DNA of 64,000 nt from Planctomycetota bacterium (GTDB lineage: Bacteria; Planctomycetota; UBA8742; UBA2392), in the NCBI GenBank assembly GCA_025993795.1, contig JAMQHL010000018.1, positions 1-64,000 on the forward strand. The letters run 5' to 3'. The position numbers and the translations under genes were made by a program. Below the pieces are notes generated by a model. That model did no database searches. It had not been told where the DNA came from and worked only from the letters and a program-made list of their open reading frames with translations. Numbering within the stretch: position 1 is the stretch's first letter; each line of letters begins with the position of its first letter. Positions 1 through 7,838 of the stretch are shown here, piece by piece.

Positions 1-242
1 CCTTCACCTCCAGGAATCCACGGACACAGGTTTTGCGAATCAGCAGGCAGGCAGCAGAAGGCCGGCGGCAGGAACTACAGCCACCAAAGCCACTTACACG
101 CAGAAAGTATTTTCAGATTTCCGCCGGGAACGCCAGGCTCTCTCCGGGTGGGTCACCTTGCGGGCCTGCTCCGCTGGCGAGGATGCTGGCAGACGCGCCG
201 GTGCTCCTCGCCTTTCTAGTGCGCTTGCGTACACTGGCGGCC

Positions 243-1463
243 ATGTTGAACCTTGCCCTTCGGTTGGTGCCTCTCGTGTTGGCGTGTGCGCTGCTGGGGG
301 GATGTGTCACCCACGTAGAGCACGCGGAGATCATCTTCCTGGGCGAAACACCGCGCGCGCGCGTTGAAAGCCGCGCTGACCTCGTCGTTCACGTGGTCGG
401 CCCTGACGGCCTGTTCCGTGAGCGATACGGCAACGCCCTTGAGTATCTGAATTACTACGAGGGCGACACCGTCGAGTTCGCGACATGGAACCGCCCGGGT
501 CTGCGCAGCGCCATTGAGGCCTTTCCCGACGTGGCGATCTCCGGCCTGCGTGTCCACTTCGGCGTGAACACCGACGACCTGCGCCTGATCGCTGCACTGC
601 CGAAGCTGGAAGTGCTGTGGGTCGGGGATATCGCCACGAAACCCAAGCCCGAAGAAGCCGACGTGATGAACGAACTGCTGGCGCGCCGCTCGATCGGCTG
701 GAAGGGACTCGGCGGCAGCGACACGATTGAACGCTTCCCGGCCCTGGCCGACGTGCCGGCGCTTATGATGGACGCCTCGCAGGCCCTGAAGCAGGCCGAG
801 TTGCTGGGCACACTGAGGGGCGTCAATTCCCTGTGGCTGACTGAGCTGCGCAACGAGAACCTGGCCGTGCTGGATGAGCTGAAGCGAATGCCGGCGCTGA
901 AGCACTTGCGGCTGCAAGCAGGCGACTACGACCTGACGCTGACACAGGGCGCGATTGACGCGATTGCCGGCTGCCCGCAGCTTGAAGAGACGGCGTTTGT
1001 CGGGGGTTCTCGCACTTCAGCGCAGTTGTGCTTTCGGCTGCCGAAGCTTGTGCACCTGGACCTTTCGGCCAAGTTCTACGGGGAAGATTCGATCCTGGGC
1101 GAACTCGGGCACGCGCCCAACCTGCGCTATCTGAGGCTGGGGCGCCTTGCGGAAAAGGACTCCGAAGCCGAACTGGGCAAAGAGATTGCGGCACTGAAGC
1201 ACTTGCGCAGGCTTGAAGTCACGGTGCGCCATTGGGATATGCTGGAGCCGCTGGTCGGGCACAGCGGGCTTGAGGCGCTGACGATTCGGGGTGAGTTGCT
1301 GCCTGGTGGCGCGGCGCGGTTCAAGCACCTGAAATTCCTGAACGTGGAGCGCACGCCGGTGCGCGAAAAAGAGCTGCTGGAGAAAGAGTTCCCCAAGACC
1401 TGCCGCGTGCGCTGCATCCGGCCGAACCGCCAGGCGCACCTAGAGGGCCTGTTCGGCGGCTAG
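243..1463 (+). CDS. LRR-type lipoprotein
   Basis: Predicted 406-residue outer-surface lipoprotein. The start is placed at the ATG at 243 because it begins a signal peptide (MLNLALRLVPLVLACALLGGC) with a lipobox ending in Cys at about residue 20; the open frame reaches further upstream but that part is Arg/Pro-rich and not signal-like. The rest carries irregular leucine-rich repeats of about 22-25 residues (L..L..L.L motifs such as LKHLRLQ, LVHLDLS, LRYLRLG, LKFLNVE) from about residue 110 to 390. LRR lipoproteins of this kind are common in Planctomycetes; partner and role are unknown. It lies outside the island, just left of the tRNA-Lys attachment site. Confidence 0.75.
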   Translation: MLNLALRLVPLVLACALLGGCVTHVEHAEIIFLGETPRARVESRADLVVHVVGPDGLFRERYGNALEYLNYYEGDTVEFATWNRPGLRSAIEAFPDVAISGLRVHFGVNTDDLRLIAALPKLEVLWVGDIATKPKPEEADVMNELLARRSIGWKGLGGSDTIERFPALADVPALMMDASQALKQAELLGTLRGVNSLWLTELRNENLAVLDELKRMPALKHLRLQAGDYDLTLTQGAIDAIAGCPQLEETAFVGGSRTSAQLCFRLPKLVHLDLSAKFYGEDSILGELGHAPNLRYLRLGRLAEKDSEAELGKEIAALKHLRRLEVTVRHWDMLEPLVGHSGLEALTIRGELLPGGAARFKHLKFLNVERTPVREKELLEKEFPKTCRVRCIRPNRQAHLEGLFGG

Positions 1464-1517
1464 CCGGGGATAGACACAGCCGCCCGCGAACGCCAAGGCT
1501 TCGGCCCGCTGTTTGGG

Positions 1518-1542
1518 TGGTGGATTGGCCGGGACTCGAACC
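1518..1542 (-). repeat. Degenerate tRNA-Lys 3'-end fragment (old att remnant)
   Basis: On the minus strand this reads as a T-arm, acceptor 3' strand and CCA end. It matches the 3' end of the intact tRNA at 27505-27580 over about 25 nt with one mismatch (CCAATCCA instead of CCGATCCA). It is not followed by the rest of a tRNA; the T-stem 5' strand is replaced by the hairpin at 1543-1569. It looks like the scar of an earlier or tandem integration next to the present left att site. Confidence 0.6.
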
Positions 1543-1569
1543 TCAAAACAGTCCGGTGGACTGTTTTGA
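1543..1569. repeat. Perfect 12-bp inverted repeat with 3-nt loop
   Basis: The arms TCAAAACAGTCC and GGACTGTTTTGA flank a GGT loop. The hairpin directly abuts the degenerate tRNA fragment. It could be a recombinase or protein binding site, or a transcription terminator stem. Confidence 0.7.
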
Positions 1570-1628
1570 ACGCGAAGCAGGCCGGCCAAAGCCCGCCCAC
1601 AGGCGGGCGACGCCGGGCGTAAACGAAG

Positions 1629-1660
1629 CGGTCGCGCGAACCGAATGGCCCACGCGACCG
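1629..1660 (-). terminator. Displaced tRNA-Lys terminator (putative)
   Basis: Inverted repeat CGGTCGCG / CGCGACCG (1629-1636, 1653-1660) sits directly downstream of the displaced tRNA 3' end when read on the minus strand and is followed by CTTCGTTT. It is in the position expected for the original terminator of tRNA-Lys before the island inserted. The T-run is weak. Confidence 0.4.
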
Positions 1661-1671
1661 AGTGAAACCGC

Positions 1672-1720
1672 TGGTGGATCGGCCGGGACTCGAACCCGGA
1701 ACCCACGGCTTAAAAGGCCG
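1672..1720. repeat. attL: 49-bp direct repeat, left island end
   Basis: Base-for-base identical to 27505-27553. It contains the CCA end, acceptor 3' strand, T arm, variable region and anticodon loop of tRNA-Lys, then diverges from the tRNA sequence. It is therefore the displaced original 3' end of the tRNA gene. Confidence 0.93.
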
Positions 1721-1845
1721 ATATGCATTAAAAGCGTAAGTGATTGACAAATCAGTACTTCTCCTTGCAATGCCGTAATGATCGAACTTTTGTCAGATTT
1801 TGACCCTCCGGAACCCCCAATGCATAGCCCCTGAGTTCCGCTTTT

Positions 1846-1870
1846 CCTGTACAATATCGTGTACTGACTG
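1846..1870 (+). promoter_or_regulatory. Possible integrase arm-type site, left
   Basis: CCTGTA...TATCGTGTA..GACTG is closely matched at 27401-27426 near the other end of the island, in the same orientation. TACAAT at 1850-1855 could also serve as a -10 box for the integrase gene, but no good -35 box is visible. Confidence 0.35.
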
Positions 1871-1904
1871 TTGTGATCCGATGTTGAAAACGCAGGGGGT
1901 GGCT

Positions 1905-3272
1905 ATGGCGAAGCGAGGGCGTCCTCGTCTGCCCGCGAGGCTGAAGGTATGGAAGGGCGAGCAGCATGTGTTCTATACCGACCGAAGTGGCGGCAAGCCC
2001 ATAACGAAGAGAGTTCTGTGCAGCGCCCACGGTGCGACCAATGCAGAGGAGCGTAGAGAACTTCTGGGGACCTTCAGAAGACTGGAGCAGGAGCAGCGTG
2101 CAGAGGAGGACAAATTTGGGTCGCTTGGATATGGCACTTCGCTCTGCATCGCACTGGACAACTTCAAGAAGCACGTCGAGGCGCAAGCCGCACTGCGAGA
2201 GCAATCCACCGCAGCCCGAATAGGGATAGCGAGGACGACGAAGAAGAGCTACCTCGACACGTTGAAGCGCTTCAAAGCGTGGCTGAAGAGCAACGATCTG
2301 TTGAAGATCACCACAGGGAAACTTCATGCCGAACACTTGAGCCGGTTCTTTGATGAGCTTGCGTCCGAGAAGGCCCACAACGGCAAAAGCAAGCACCAGC
2401 GCGGCGCTCACACCCTGAACAAGCATCGGCGTCAATTGCGCACAGCACTTCTCAATCTGGCTGGACAGCGGCCACCGTTGTTTCCAGACATAGACCAACT
2501 GAAGACAGCGTTCAAACCGCTGCGGACAGACAACACCCAGCCATCGTCGTTCAGCCCAAATCAACTTACTGCGTTTCTTGCGGAAGCACTGAGTGACGAA
2601 GCGGTCGAGACGGTCGATGTAAAGCGAACGGTAAAGAGCAAGAGCACTGTTCAGCGATTCGAGCAGACGTTGGGTGAGCGAAACAGACCAGTTGCGAAAG
2701 TCAGTCGTTTGTTCCTTGTCCTTGCATTGACCGGGTGCCGACGTGGCGAGGCGTTGAGCCTGAAGTTTCGAGACATCGACATGGACACGGGCGTGATCAG
2801 GATCAAATCAGTGAAGACAGGAGGAACACGATGGGTGCCACTGCTGGATGTTGGCAAGAAAATCGGTCCTCAATTCCTGTCTCTGTTGGCGAAGTGGAAG
2901 ATGCAGGGAACGACTTATGTCGTGTCCGACCGTGAGGCAGGAGAGCCGGGATTCCCCAAAGGTCCGTGGAATCGGATTTCACGCAAGTGCCGCCTCCGGG
3001 AGATGGGTCCACAAGCCCTGCGCCAGAACTTCACGAGCTACGCCGCCGCTCTGGGAGTGCCCGCAACGATTGCTTCTCTCTGGCAAGGTCATTCCTCAGC
3101 CATCGCCGAAAAGTGGTACCGGACACTCGTGCTGTCGCGGATAGACGCAGACGACTTCGAGACCTCGATGGGTCTGACCCGTATCATCAGCAAGCTGATC
3201 AGCGGCGGAGAAGCAGAGGTGATCTCGATGCATCGCAAGAAGAACATGCCGCCGTCTGCCGTTGCAAGTTAG
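1905..3272 (+). CDS. Tyrosine recombinase / integrase of the island
   Basis: 455-residue site-specific recombinase, expected to catalyse integration and excision at the tRNA-Lys att sites. The start ATG at 1905 is chosen because AGGGGG lies 6-7 nt upstream; an in-frame ATG at 1881 is the alternative. The N-terminal third is basic, with a SAM-like core-binding domain at about residues 105-205 (KKSYLDTLKRFKAWL). The catalytic domain shows TGCRRGEAL (Arg279), the SVKTGG beta-hairpin lysine region, QALR (Arg373), GHSS (His396) and the KWY nucleophile Tyr405. The usual His of the HxxR box is replaced by Gln370, a tolerated variation in some family members. Its place beside attL fits an island integrase. 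Confidence 0.93.
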   Translation: MAKRGRPRLPARLKVWKGEQHVFYTDRSGGKPITKRVLCSAHGATNAEERRELLGTFRRLEQEQRAEEDKFGSLGYGTSLCIALDNFKKHVEAQAALREQSTAARIGIARTTKKSYLDTLKRFKAWLKSNDLLKITTGKLHAEHLSRFFDELASEKAHNGKSKHQRGAHTLNKHRRQLRTALLNLAGQRPPLFPDIDQLKTAFKPLRTDNTQPSSFSPNQLTAFLAEALSDEAVETVDVKRTVKSKSTVQRFEQTLGERNRPVAKVSRLFLVLALTGCRRGEALSLKFRDIDMDTGVIRIKSVKTGGTRWVPLLDVGKKIGPQFLSLLAKWKMQGTTYVVSDREAGEPGFPKGPWNRISRKCRLREMGPQALRQNFTSYAAALGVPATIASLWQGHSSAIAEKWYRTLVLSRIDADDFETSMGLTRIISKLISGGEAEVISMHRKKNMPPSAVAS

Positions 3273-3320
3273 GGGGTGTCCGTCAGAGCCGCTGACTGCG
3301 GCCAGAACATCACATCGCTG

Positions 3321-4775
3321 TTAAAGGTCTTTCCACGTCACGTCCAAGTCAACGCCGAGCTTCGCAGCCCCCAACTTCATTGCAGACGAAAGCTTGTCTT
3401 TCCAGAAGGTCGCCCGGCGGCGGTCACGGACGTGCAAGGTGAAGCCGTCGCTTTGGTAAAGAACGATGGCTGCGCGGTCTGATTTCAGCACAGCTTTCAG
3501 TGCCGGTGTCAGCAGCGCAAGTTCATAGCTGGACGCTTGGTTGGAAATCAAGCTCCTGATGTTCTCATGATCTTTCAGAAGCAGACGCAGACCGTAGCAG
3601 GAATGCGCTGCGCCAGTCAGCAGCACCTGCTTGCCAGCCATGTTTCGGGCGTCGAGTAGCTCCATCATCAGTGGATGCGACAGGATCGCGTCAGCCGAGT
3701 TCTGGTTGTGCAGAAGCATAAGCAGCCGTGTGCTGTGGTACTTGATCTCTTGCAATTCGGCCTGATTCACAATTGCGTTGAATGTCGGTTTGAAGCCAGT
3801 CTTGAAAACCTCAAAAGCTTTCGAGGTAGGTGCCACGCCGATAGCCATAGCAAGTTCTTTCCAGATGTCGCCGCCTGCACGCAGAAACTGCGTAGCCAGG
3901 GGGAGCTTCCACATGGCTGCGACGATCCGATAGATCGCACTCTTGATGTCACACTCGTAACAGCCGCGCATCAGGATGTGCCGGTATTCGGAATCGATTG
4001 TGGCGAGGGAGGGATGGTTGGCGAAGATGCGATGACTGCGCTCTCTTGGCGACACGTGGAACAACGGAACAGGGAAGTGTTTGATCGCCGCAAGCTGCAT
4101 GGACAAGCCGTCGCGAGACTTTTTGGGGCCACCCAGGAGTTTGGCGACTGCGGCATTGTAGTTTCGATTGATCAAACTGCTGAGCACGTTGCCGCGCTGG
4201 TTGTTCAGGTATCTCAGCCAGAGTTCACCGTCTCTCGATGGGTGCTTGCCGACCTCTGAGGCCAGGAGCTTGCGTTCTTCCGCTACGAGCCTAGATCGAG
4301 CGGACTTTGAAGTCGTGCATCCGAGCGCAAGGCAAACCGGTGATGGATCGTTGAGAAGGCGCAGTGGTTCACTATCGATAAGATCGGGAAGCTTACCGGG
4401 TAAGACGATGGCTACCGTTCGTGATCGTTTGGGGCCGTAGTCTGAAATGTCCGTGACCAGAGGGATGTTCCGATTTGACGGGTCGGTTACGTCGCGCTGA
4501 TAGGCTTTCAAGAACTTGAGCCCAGCAAACTTGCGCCAGCGAAGATCGCGCTCCTGACCAAGGGCATGCGCCAAAAACTTCTGGGCCACTCTTCGGCGTG
4601 TGGGATCACGCTTGTCTCGTGCCGCTTTGAAGAGCAGATGGGCCGTGAACTCGCGGTAGTCTCGATGTCTGGCAAGAACGGGGTAGTGAGCGACCAGGGC
4701 GTCGTAGAGCAACTTCGAGAGGAAGGTACTCGGCAGTGTCACGGTGATCCTATCGCCAACAGTCTGATGAGCCAA
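3321..4775 (-). CDS. Putative diverged family-A-like polymerase
   Basis: 484-residue protein of no family I recognise from overall sequence. The C-terminal half has motifs in the order of a DNA polymerase A palm and fingers. CDIKSAIYRIVA (Asp276, Arg283) is like motif A DYSQIELRVLA. FLRAGGDIWKELA (Asp303) is like the conserved FRRGEDIHTATA segment. A Lys-rich helix follows (KAFEVFKTGFKPTFN), then YQSDGFTLHV (Asp443) like motif C VHDE. There is no 3'-5' exonuclease motif in the basic N-terminal half. If right, it would be a primase-free replication or repair polymerase of the island. This is motif reading only, and a different fold is possible. It lies convergent to the integrase. Confidence 0.45.
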   Translation of the reverse strand: MAHQTVGDRITVTLPSTFLSKLLYDALVAHYPVLARHRDYREFTAHLLFKAARDKRDPTRRRVAQKFLAHALGQERDLRWRKFAGLKFLKAYQRDVTDPSNRNIPLVTDISDYGPKRSRTVAIVLPGKLPDLIDSEPLRLLNDPSPVCLALGCTTSKSARSRLVAEERKLLASEVGKHPSRDGELWLRYLNNQRGNVLSSLINRNYNAAVAKLLGGPKKSRDGLSMQLAAIKHFPVPLFHVSPRERSHRIFANHPSLATIDSEYRHILMRGCYECDIKSAIYRIVAAMWKLPLATQFLRAGGDIWKELAMAIGVAPTSKAFEVFKTGFKPTFNAIVNQAELQEIKYHSTRLLMLLHNQNSADAILSHPLMMELLDARNMAGKQVLLTGAAHSCYGLRLLLKDHENIRSLISNQASSYELALLTPALKAVLKSDRAAIVLYQSDGFTLHVRDRRRATFWKDKLSSAMKLGAAKLGVDLDVTWKDL

Positions 4776-4958
4776 CTGTACTTCTGATGGATAGAGATGT
4801 GCCAGTTATTTCATGATGAGAAAGTGCGACGCTGCGTGGATGCCTCGCACGACAAGGACTTTGCGTCTTTGAGGAACGCTTGTTACGACCCGCAACCGTA
4901 TTGAAAGAAGAAAAAAAGGTGTGGAAGGCTACTGTACCAGTAGAAGCCTCAGGAGGCT

Positions 4959-5084
4959 GTGAGGGTAGTTCGATCAGGAGAAGCCAGAGGGTTTGACAGG
5001 GATTCTCTTGTCAAGACAGTGGAGAGCTTGACAGAGAAGCTCCAACAGAGAATGTGGCGAGAGAACGCCGGAGAGGCTGTATAG
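4959..5084 (+). CDS. Short reading frame, 41 codons, unknown
   Basis: Possible GTG start just after AGGAGG at 4951-4956, although the spacing of 2 nt is too tight for a good ribosome site. The peptide is charged and helix-prone (DRDSLVKTVESLTEKLQQRM). It may be the N-terminal piece of a longer gene whose continuation lies in another frame from 5096. Function unknown. Confidence 0.25.
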   Translation: MRVVRSGEARGFDRDSLVKTVESLTEKLQQRMWRENAGEAV

Positions 5085-5095
5085 AGGACCTTTGA

Positions 5096-5365
5096 TTAGG
5101 ATGCAGAGAAGTTGCAGATCACTACAAGGCTGTCGAGGATGGACAAGGCGACAGAAGAGGCCCTCAGAAAGCACAGAAGGACAGCAAGCAGCAGCTGTCG
5201 CAGCAACAGAGGGCTCAGGCCCCCAACGCCTCACCCTCTGCAAACCGTCTAGGAGCCTTTATGAACGCGATCAAGAGCGCCAGAAGACTTCACACCTGCC
5301 GGTTCGGCCAGATCGCGCTGAGGGACGCAGCCACGGAGCGGGCACTGGTGGAGAGCAGAGCCTAA
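5096..5365 (+). pseudogene. Open frame without a start, probable gene fragment
   Basis: Ninety codons open between stops at 5093 and 5363 with no initiation codon near the front. The product is Gln/Lys-rich and then ordered (NRLGAFMNAIKSARR, FGQIALRDAATERAL). The same frame continues after the TAA at 5363 with a WCQPCG motif that could be half of a zinc finger. It reads like the remains of a small gene with an internal stop and an upstream frameshift. Confidence 0.3.
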
Positions 5366-5621
5366 AGTCAGTGGTGCCAACCCTGCGGTACGCACAAAGG
5401 CTGGATGGTCTCTGCGCACCCAGCCTGGCGAGTGGATTCGGTGCAACGACTCGCGTTTTCGGCCCCTAACGCAAGTGATCCGGCCACAGCCACTTACGAC
5501 GAGTTGGATTCTCATCAAACGATCCCAATGGGTCTGGGGTTGGCCACGAGATGTCCCGGATACAGAACTGGCGTTGCGGTCTGACAAGGGCTAACCAGCC
5601 GTTGTGAATCGGGAGATCAAG

Positions 5622-5788
5622 ATGACGGACGGACCTACAATGAGCATAGCCGAGTTCATGAAGATCGTACAGGAGTTCGCTGAAGCGCTGGTAAGGACAA
5701 GGCGAATCGGCAGTTGACCACGGACGACCTGACGAAGCTGGCAGAAGAGGCGCTGTCAGCGATGAAGTTGAAGGATGTGGACGCCTAG
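5622..5788 (+). pseudogene. Small frameshifted gene
   Basis: The ATG at 5622 has GGGAG a few nt upstream. It encodes MTDGPTMSIAEFMKIVQEFAEAL and then runs into a stop. A one-base shift near 5690 continues with GKDKANRQLTTDDLTKLAEE and ends at the TAG at 5786-5788. Both halves are acidic, helix-rich and coding-like, so the natural product was probably about 55 residues. A sequencing error or programmed frameshift cannot be excluded. Confidence 0.45.
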
Positions 5789-5798
5789 AAACCAGCCA

Positions 5799-6266
5799 TC
5801 AGCTGGCTCGCAACTTCAGATCAACGACACATTTCCACTCAGCCACCGACTCGGAGATCGTCATTCTTGGGTTCATGCTCCAAACGATTCCAGCTTCTCC
5901 AACGACGATCTGTGTTGCGGCAGGAATGACAAACTCACCAGCGATGATCTTGATAAGCTCGTCGTTTGGGTGAGGGTGGATCGCTTGTCTTACGGCGTCT
6001 GAGTCAATGATCAAATCGTGTTGACCGCCGTCGAACACCAGCAGCTTGCTGAACCACTCGTCACGGATCGCTGGATGGCCGGGGAACTTCCACAGTGGCT
6101 TGGGCTCAACGTCCTTCAAGCTCATGTAGGGCGAGAAGCTGTTCTTAGCGCTCATGATCAGCTTGAGATAGCTAGAACGGCGATAGACAAGCAGGTTCTG
6201 CGCCGACAGAACTTCGTCGGGCAGAACGTCAGTGATCACTTCGACGTTGTTTCCTTTATAGAGCAT
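5799..6266 (-). CDS. Hypothetical protein, 155 aa
   Basis: I do not recognise this family. ATG at 6266 is chosen over a TTG two codons upstream. The sequence has mixed alpha/beta character with hydrophobic strands (HDLIIDSDAV, QIVVGEAGIVWSM) and no signal peptide or membrane span. It lies 46 nt beyond the stop of the delta-60 protein and on the same strand, so the two could be co-transcribed. Confidence 0.5.
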   Translation of the reverse strand: MLYKGNNVEVITDVLPDEVLSAQNLLVYRRSSYLKLIMSAKNSFSPYMSLKDVEPKPLWKFPGHPAIRDEWFSKLLVFDGGQHDLIIDSDAVRQAIHPHPNDELIKIIAGEFVIPAATQIVVGEAGIVWSMNPRMTISESVAEWKCVVDLKLRAS

Positions 6267-6312
6267 CGCCAATCCGGCCTAGCGCCCAGACCAGATGATC
6301 GTGCGTAGTTGA

Positions 6313-7689
6313 TCACTTGTCCTTGAGCGGCTTTCGTGGTTTGAAACGTGTCGTGCGGGTCGTCCAAGCTACTTCGCCAGTCCGACTGCCGATCCGGTAC
6401 AGCAGGAGGGCCATCAAGACAATCAGCAAGGCGAGAAATGCTGGTCCGCCAGTGCGACCTGCGCAGCCCCCTCCGTCGGTAAGTTGTCCTCCGCCGGTTT
6501 GAGTTCCGCCCGCGCTGGGACCTCCAACACCGTCTAAACTTCCAATCGAACTCAATCGGGCTATGTAGTTTCGCAATACACCGCTTACAAACGTAAACGG
6601 TCCTGCAATGATCAACTTGCCGTCAGACTGAATGACCATGTGTTCAACACCAGGGAAATTTGGTCCTGATCCTGAGTCGAAAGATGTATCAAGTGTCCCG
6701 TCCGAATTCAGTCGTGCAATGGAGTCGCGACCTACACCGTTTACCTGTGTGAATCCGCCACCGATCACGATCTTTCCGTTGGTCTGCAACAGGAGACATG
6801 CGACCTGGTTGTTCGTGCCAGGTGTGAAGGTCGAATCCAATGTACCGTCGGAGTTGAGTCGGGCCACATAATCGTGCGCTGCCCCATTCACCACCGTGAA
6901 GTTTCCGCCGACAACAATCTTGTCGTCGCTCTGAATTCCCACGGTCCTTACTGCATAGTTCATTCCGCTACCGGGATCAAACGTTGTGTCTAAAGTTCCG
7001 TCCGAATTGACGCGGGCAATCCCATTTCTGGAAGCTCCGCCGAACGACGAGAAGTAACCGGCAACGATGATCTTTCCGTTAGACTGTACGGCTACCTGAT
7101 TCACATTGGAGTTTGCTCCACTACCGGGATCGAACGTAGTGTCCAGGCTTCCGTCTGTGTTGAGACGGGCCACGAGGTTTCGGGTCGTGCCATCGACAAG
7201 AACGAACCAACCCCCGATCACGATCTTTCCATCCGGCTGGACCGCGACCGAGCGGACATCGTCGTTCGCTCCTGAGCCTGGATTGAAGCTTGTGTCAAGG
7301 CTTCCGTCGGAGCTCAGCCTTGCTATGTAGTTTCGACTAACGCCGTTGACTTGACTGAACGATCCTCCAATCACGATCTTGCCGTCTGTTTGGAGCGCAA
7401 TGGACTCTACCCCATAGTCAGTCCCCGATCCGGGGTTGAAGCTGACATCGAGAGTCCCGTCCGCATTCAACCGGGCAATCCGATTGCGCCCTTGCCCGTT
7501 CACCTGTGTGAACGCGCCGCCGATCACGATCTTGCCGTCTGCTTGGAGTGCTATCGCGTGAACGCTGCTGTCCAGTATGGGCGCGAAACTCTGGGCATAA
7601 AGTTGGCTGGAACCAACACAGCACAACATCATTAAGACGAAAGCGAATGCAGGGAAGCGAAGAAGGCGGCTAGATATGGGAATGTTCAT
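6313..7689 (-). CDS. Secreted delta-60 repeat protein with C-terminal sorting tail
   Basis: 458 residues. ATG at 7689 is chosen because it opens a clear signal peptide (RLLRFPAFAFVLMMLCCVG); the frame extends upstream but runs into the WD40 gene. Seven repeats of about 52 residues follow, each with the core (L/V)Q.(D/N)GKI(V/I)(I/V)GG.F....G..R..IARLN.DG.LD..F.PG, which is the delta-60 (DUF5122) repeat, usually modelled as a beta-propeller. A Gly-rich linker, a Cys (GGGCAGRTGG), a hydrophobic helix and a basic end follow at about residues 405-458. That tail matches those of the proteins at 43694 and 46278. Probably a surface-anchored protein; ligand unknown. Confidence 0.85.
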   Translation of the reverse strand: MNIPISSRLLRFPAFAFVLMMLCCVGSSQLYAQSFAPILDSSVHAIALQADGKIVIGGAFTQVNGQGRNRIARLNADGTLDVSFNPGSGTDYGVESIALQTDGKIVIGGSFSQVNGVSRNYIARLSSDGSLDTSFNPGSGANDDVRSVAVQPDGKIVIGGWFVLVDGTTRNLVARLNTDGSLDTTFDPGSGANSNVNQVAVQSNGKIIVAGYFSSFGGASRNGIARVNSDGTLDTTFDPGSGMNYAVRTVGIQSDDKIVVGGNFTVVNGAAHDYVARLNSDGTLDSTFTPGTNNQVACLLLQTNGKIVIGGGFTQVNGVGRDSIARLNSDGTLDTSFDSGSGPNFPGVEHMVIQSDGKLIIAGPFTFVSGVLRNYIARLSSIGSLDGVGGPSAGGTQTGGGQLTDGGGCAGRTGGPAFLALLIVLMALLLYRIGSRTGEVAWTTRTTRFKPRKPLKDK

Positions 7690-7761
7690 GGGCAACTCGT
7701 CTTTCCGTTGCGGTTCTTGGCAACCGAATGGGGCATGTCGTGTGTAGTCTAACGAATCATG

Positions 7762-7803
7762 GCGGGAACAAGAGTCGTCGTCGCGGGAACAAGAATCGTC
7801 GTC
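7762..7803. repeat. 21-bp tandem repeat, two copies
   Basis: Copies at 7762-7782 and 7783-7803 differ at one base (core CGGGAACAAGA.TCGTCGT). They lie 73-114 nt upstream of the delta-60 start codon, in the space between it and the WD40 gene stop. Either a regulatory tandem site or simple duplication. Confidence 0.7.
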
Positions 7804-7838
7804 TGCCTTAGCTGAGATGGATTGCAACGACGAATCCG

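Larger units (their letters stand above)
1464..1904. other. Gene-free island boundary region
   Basis: No coding frame is convincing here. The stretch holds a degenerate tRNA 3'-end copy (1518-1542), a perfect hairpin (1543-1569), a displaced tRNA terminator-like stem (1629-1660), the left att copy (1672-1720) and the integrase leader with a possible integrase arm site (1846-1870). Confidence 0.7.
4776..5798. other. Region of decayed short reading frames
   Basis: About 1 kb with no intact gene longer than 45 codons that I trust. Coding-like fragments appear in different frames on the plus strand (4959-5084, 5096-5365, 5622-5788). The upstream part (4776-4958) is AT-richer with A-tracts near 4910 and shows nothing recognisable. 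The pattern suggests small island genes broken by frameshifts. Confidence 0.5.

Noticed and set aside
1872..1904. Upstream integrase start at 1800 or 1881
   Set aside because: Codons before 1905 do not look like protein sequence for this family and the AGGGGG ribosome site fits 1905 best.
5092..5469. 125-codon ORF on the plus strand
   Set aside because: It is in another frame from the more coding-like fragment at 5096-5365, with an Arg/Ser/Gly-rich product and no relatives recognised.
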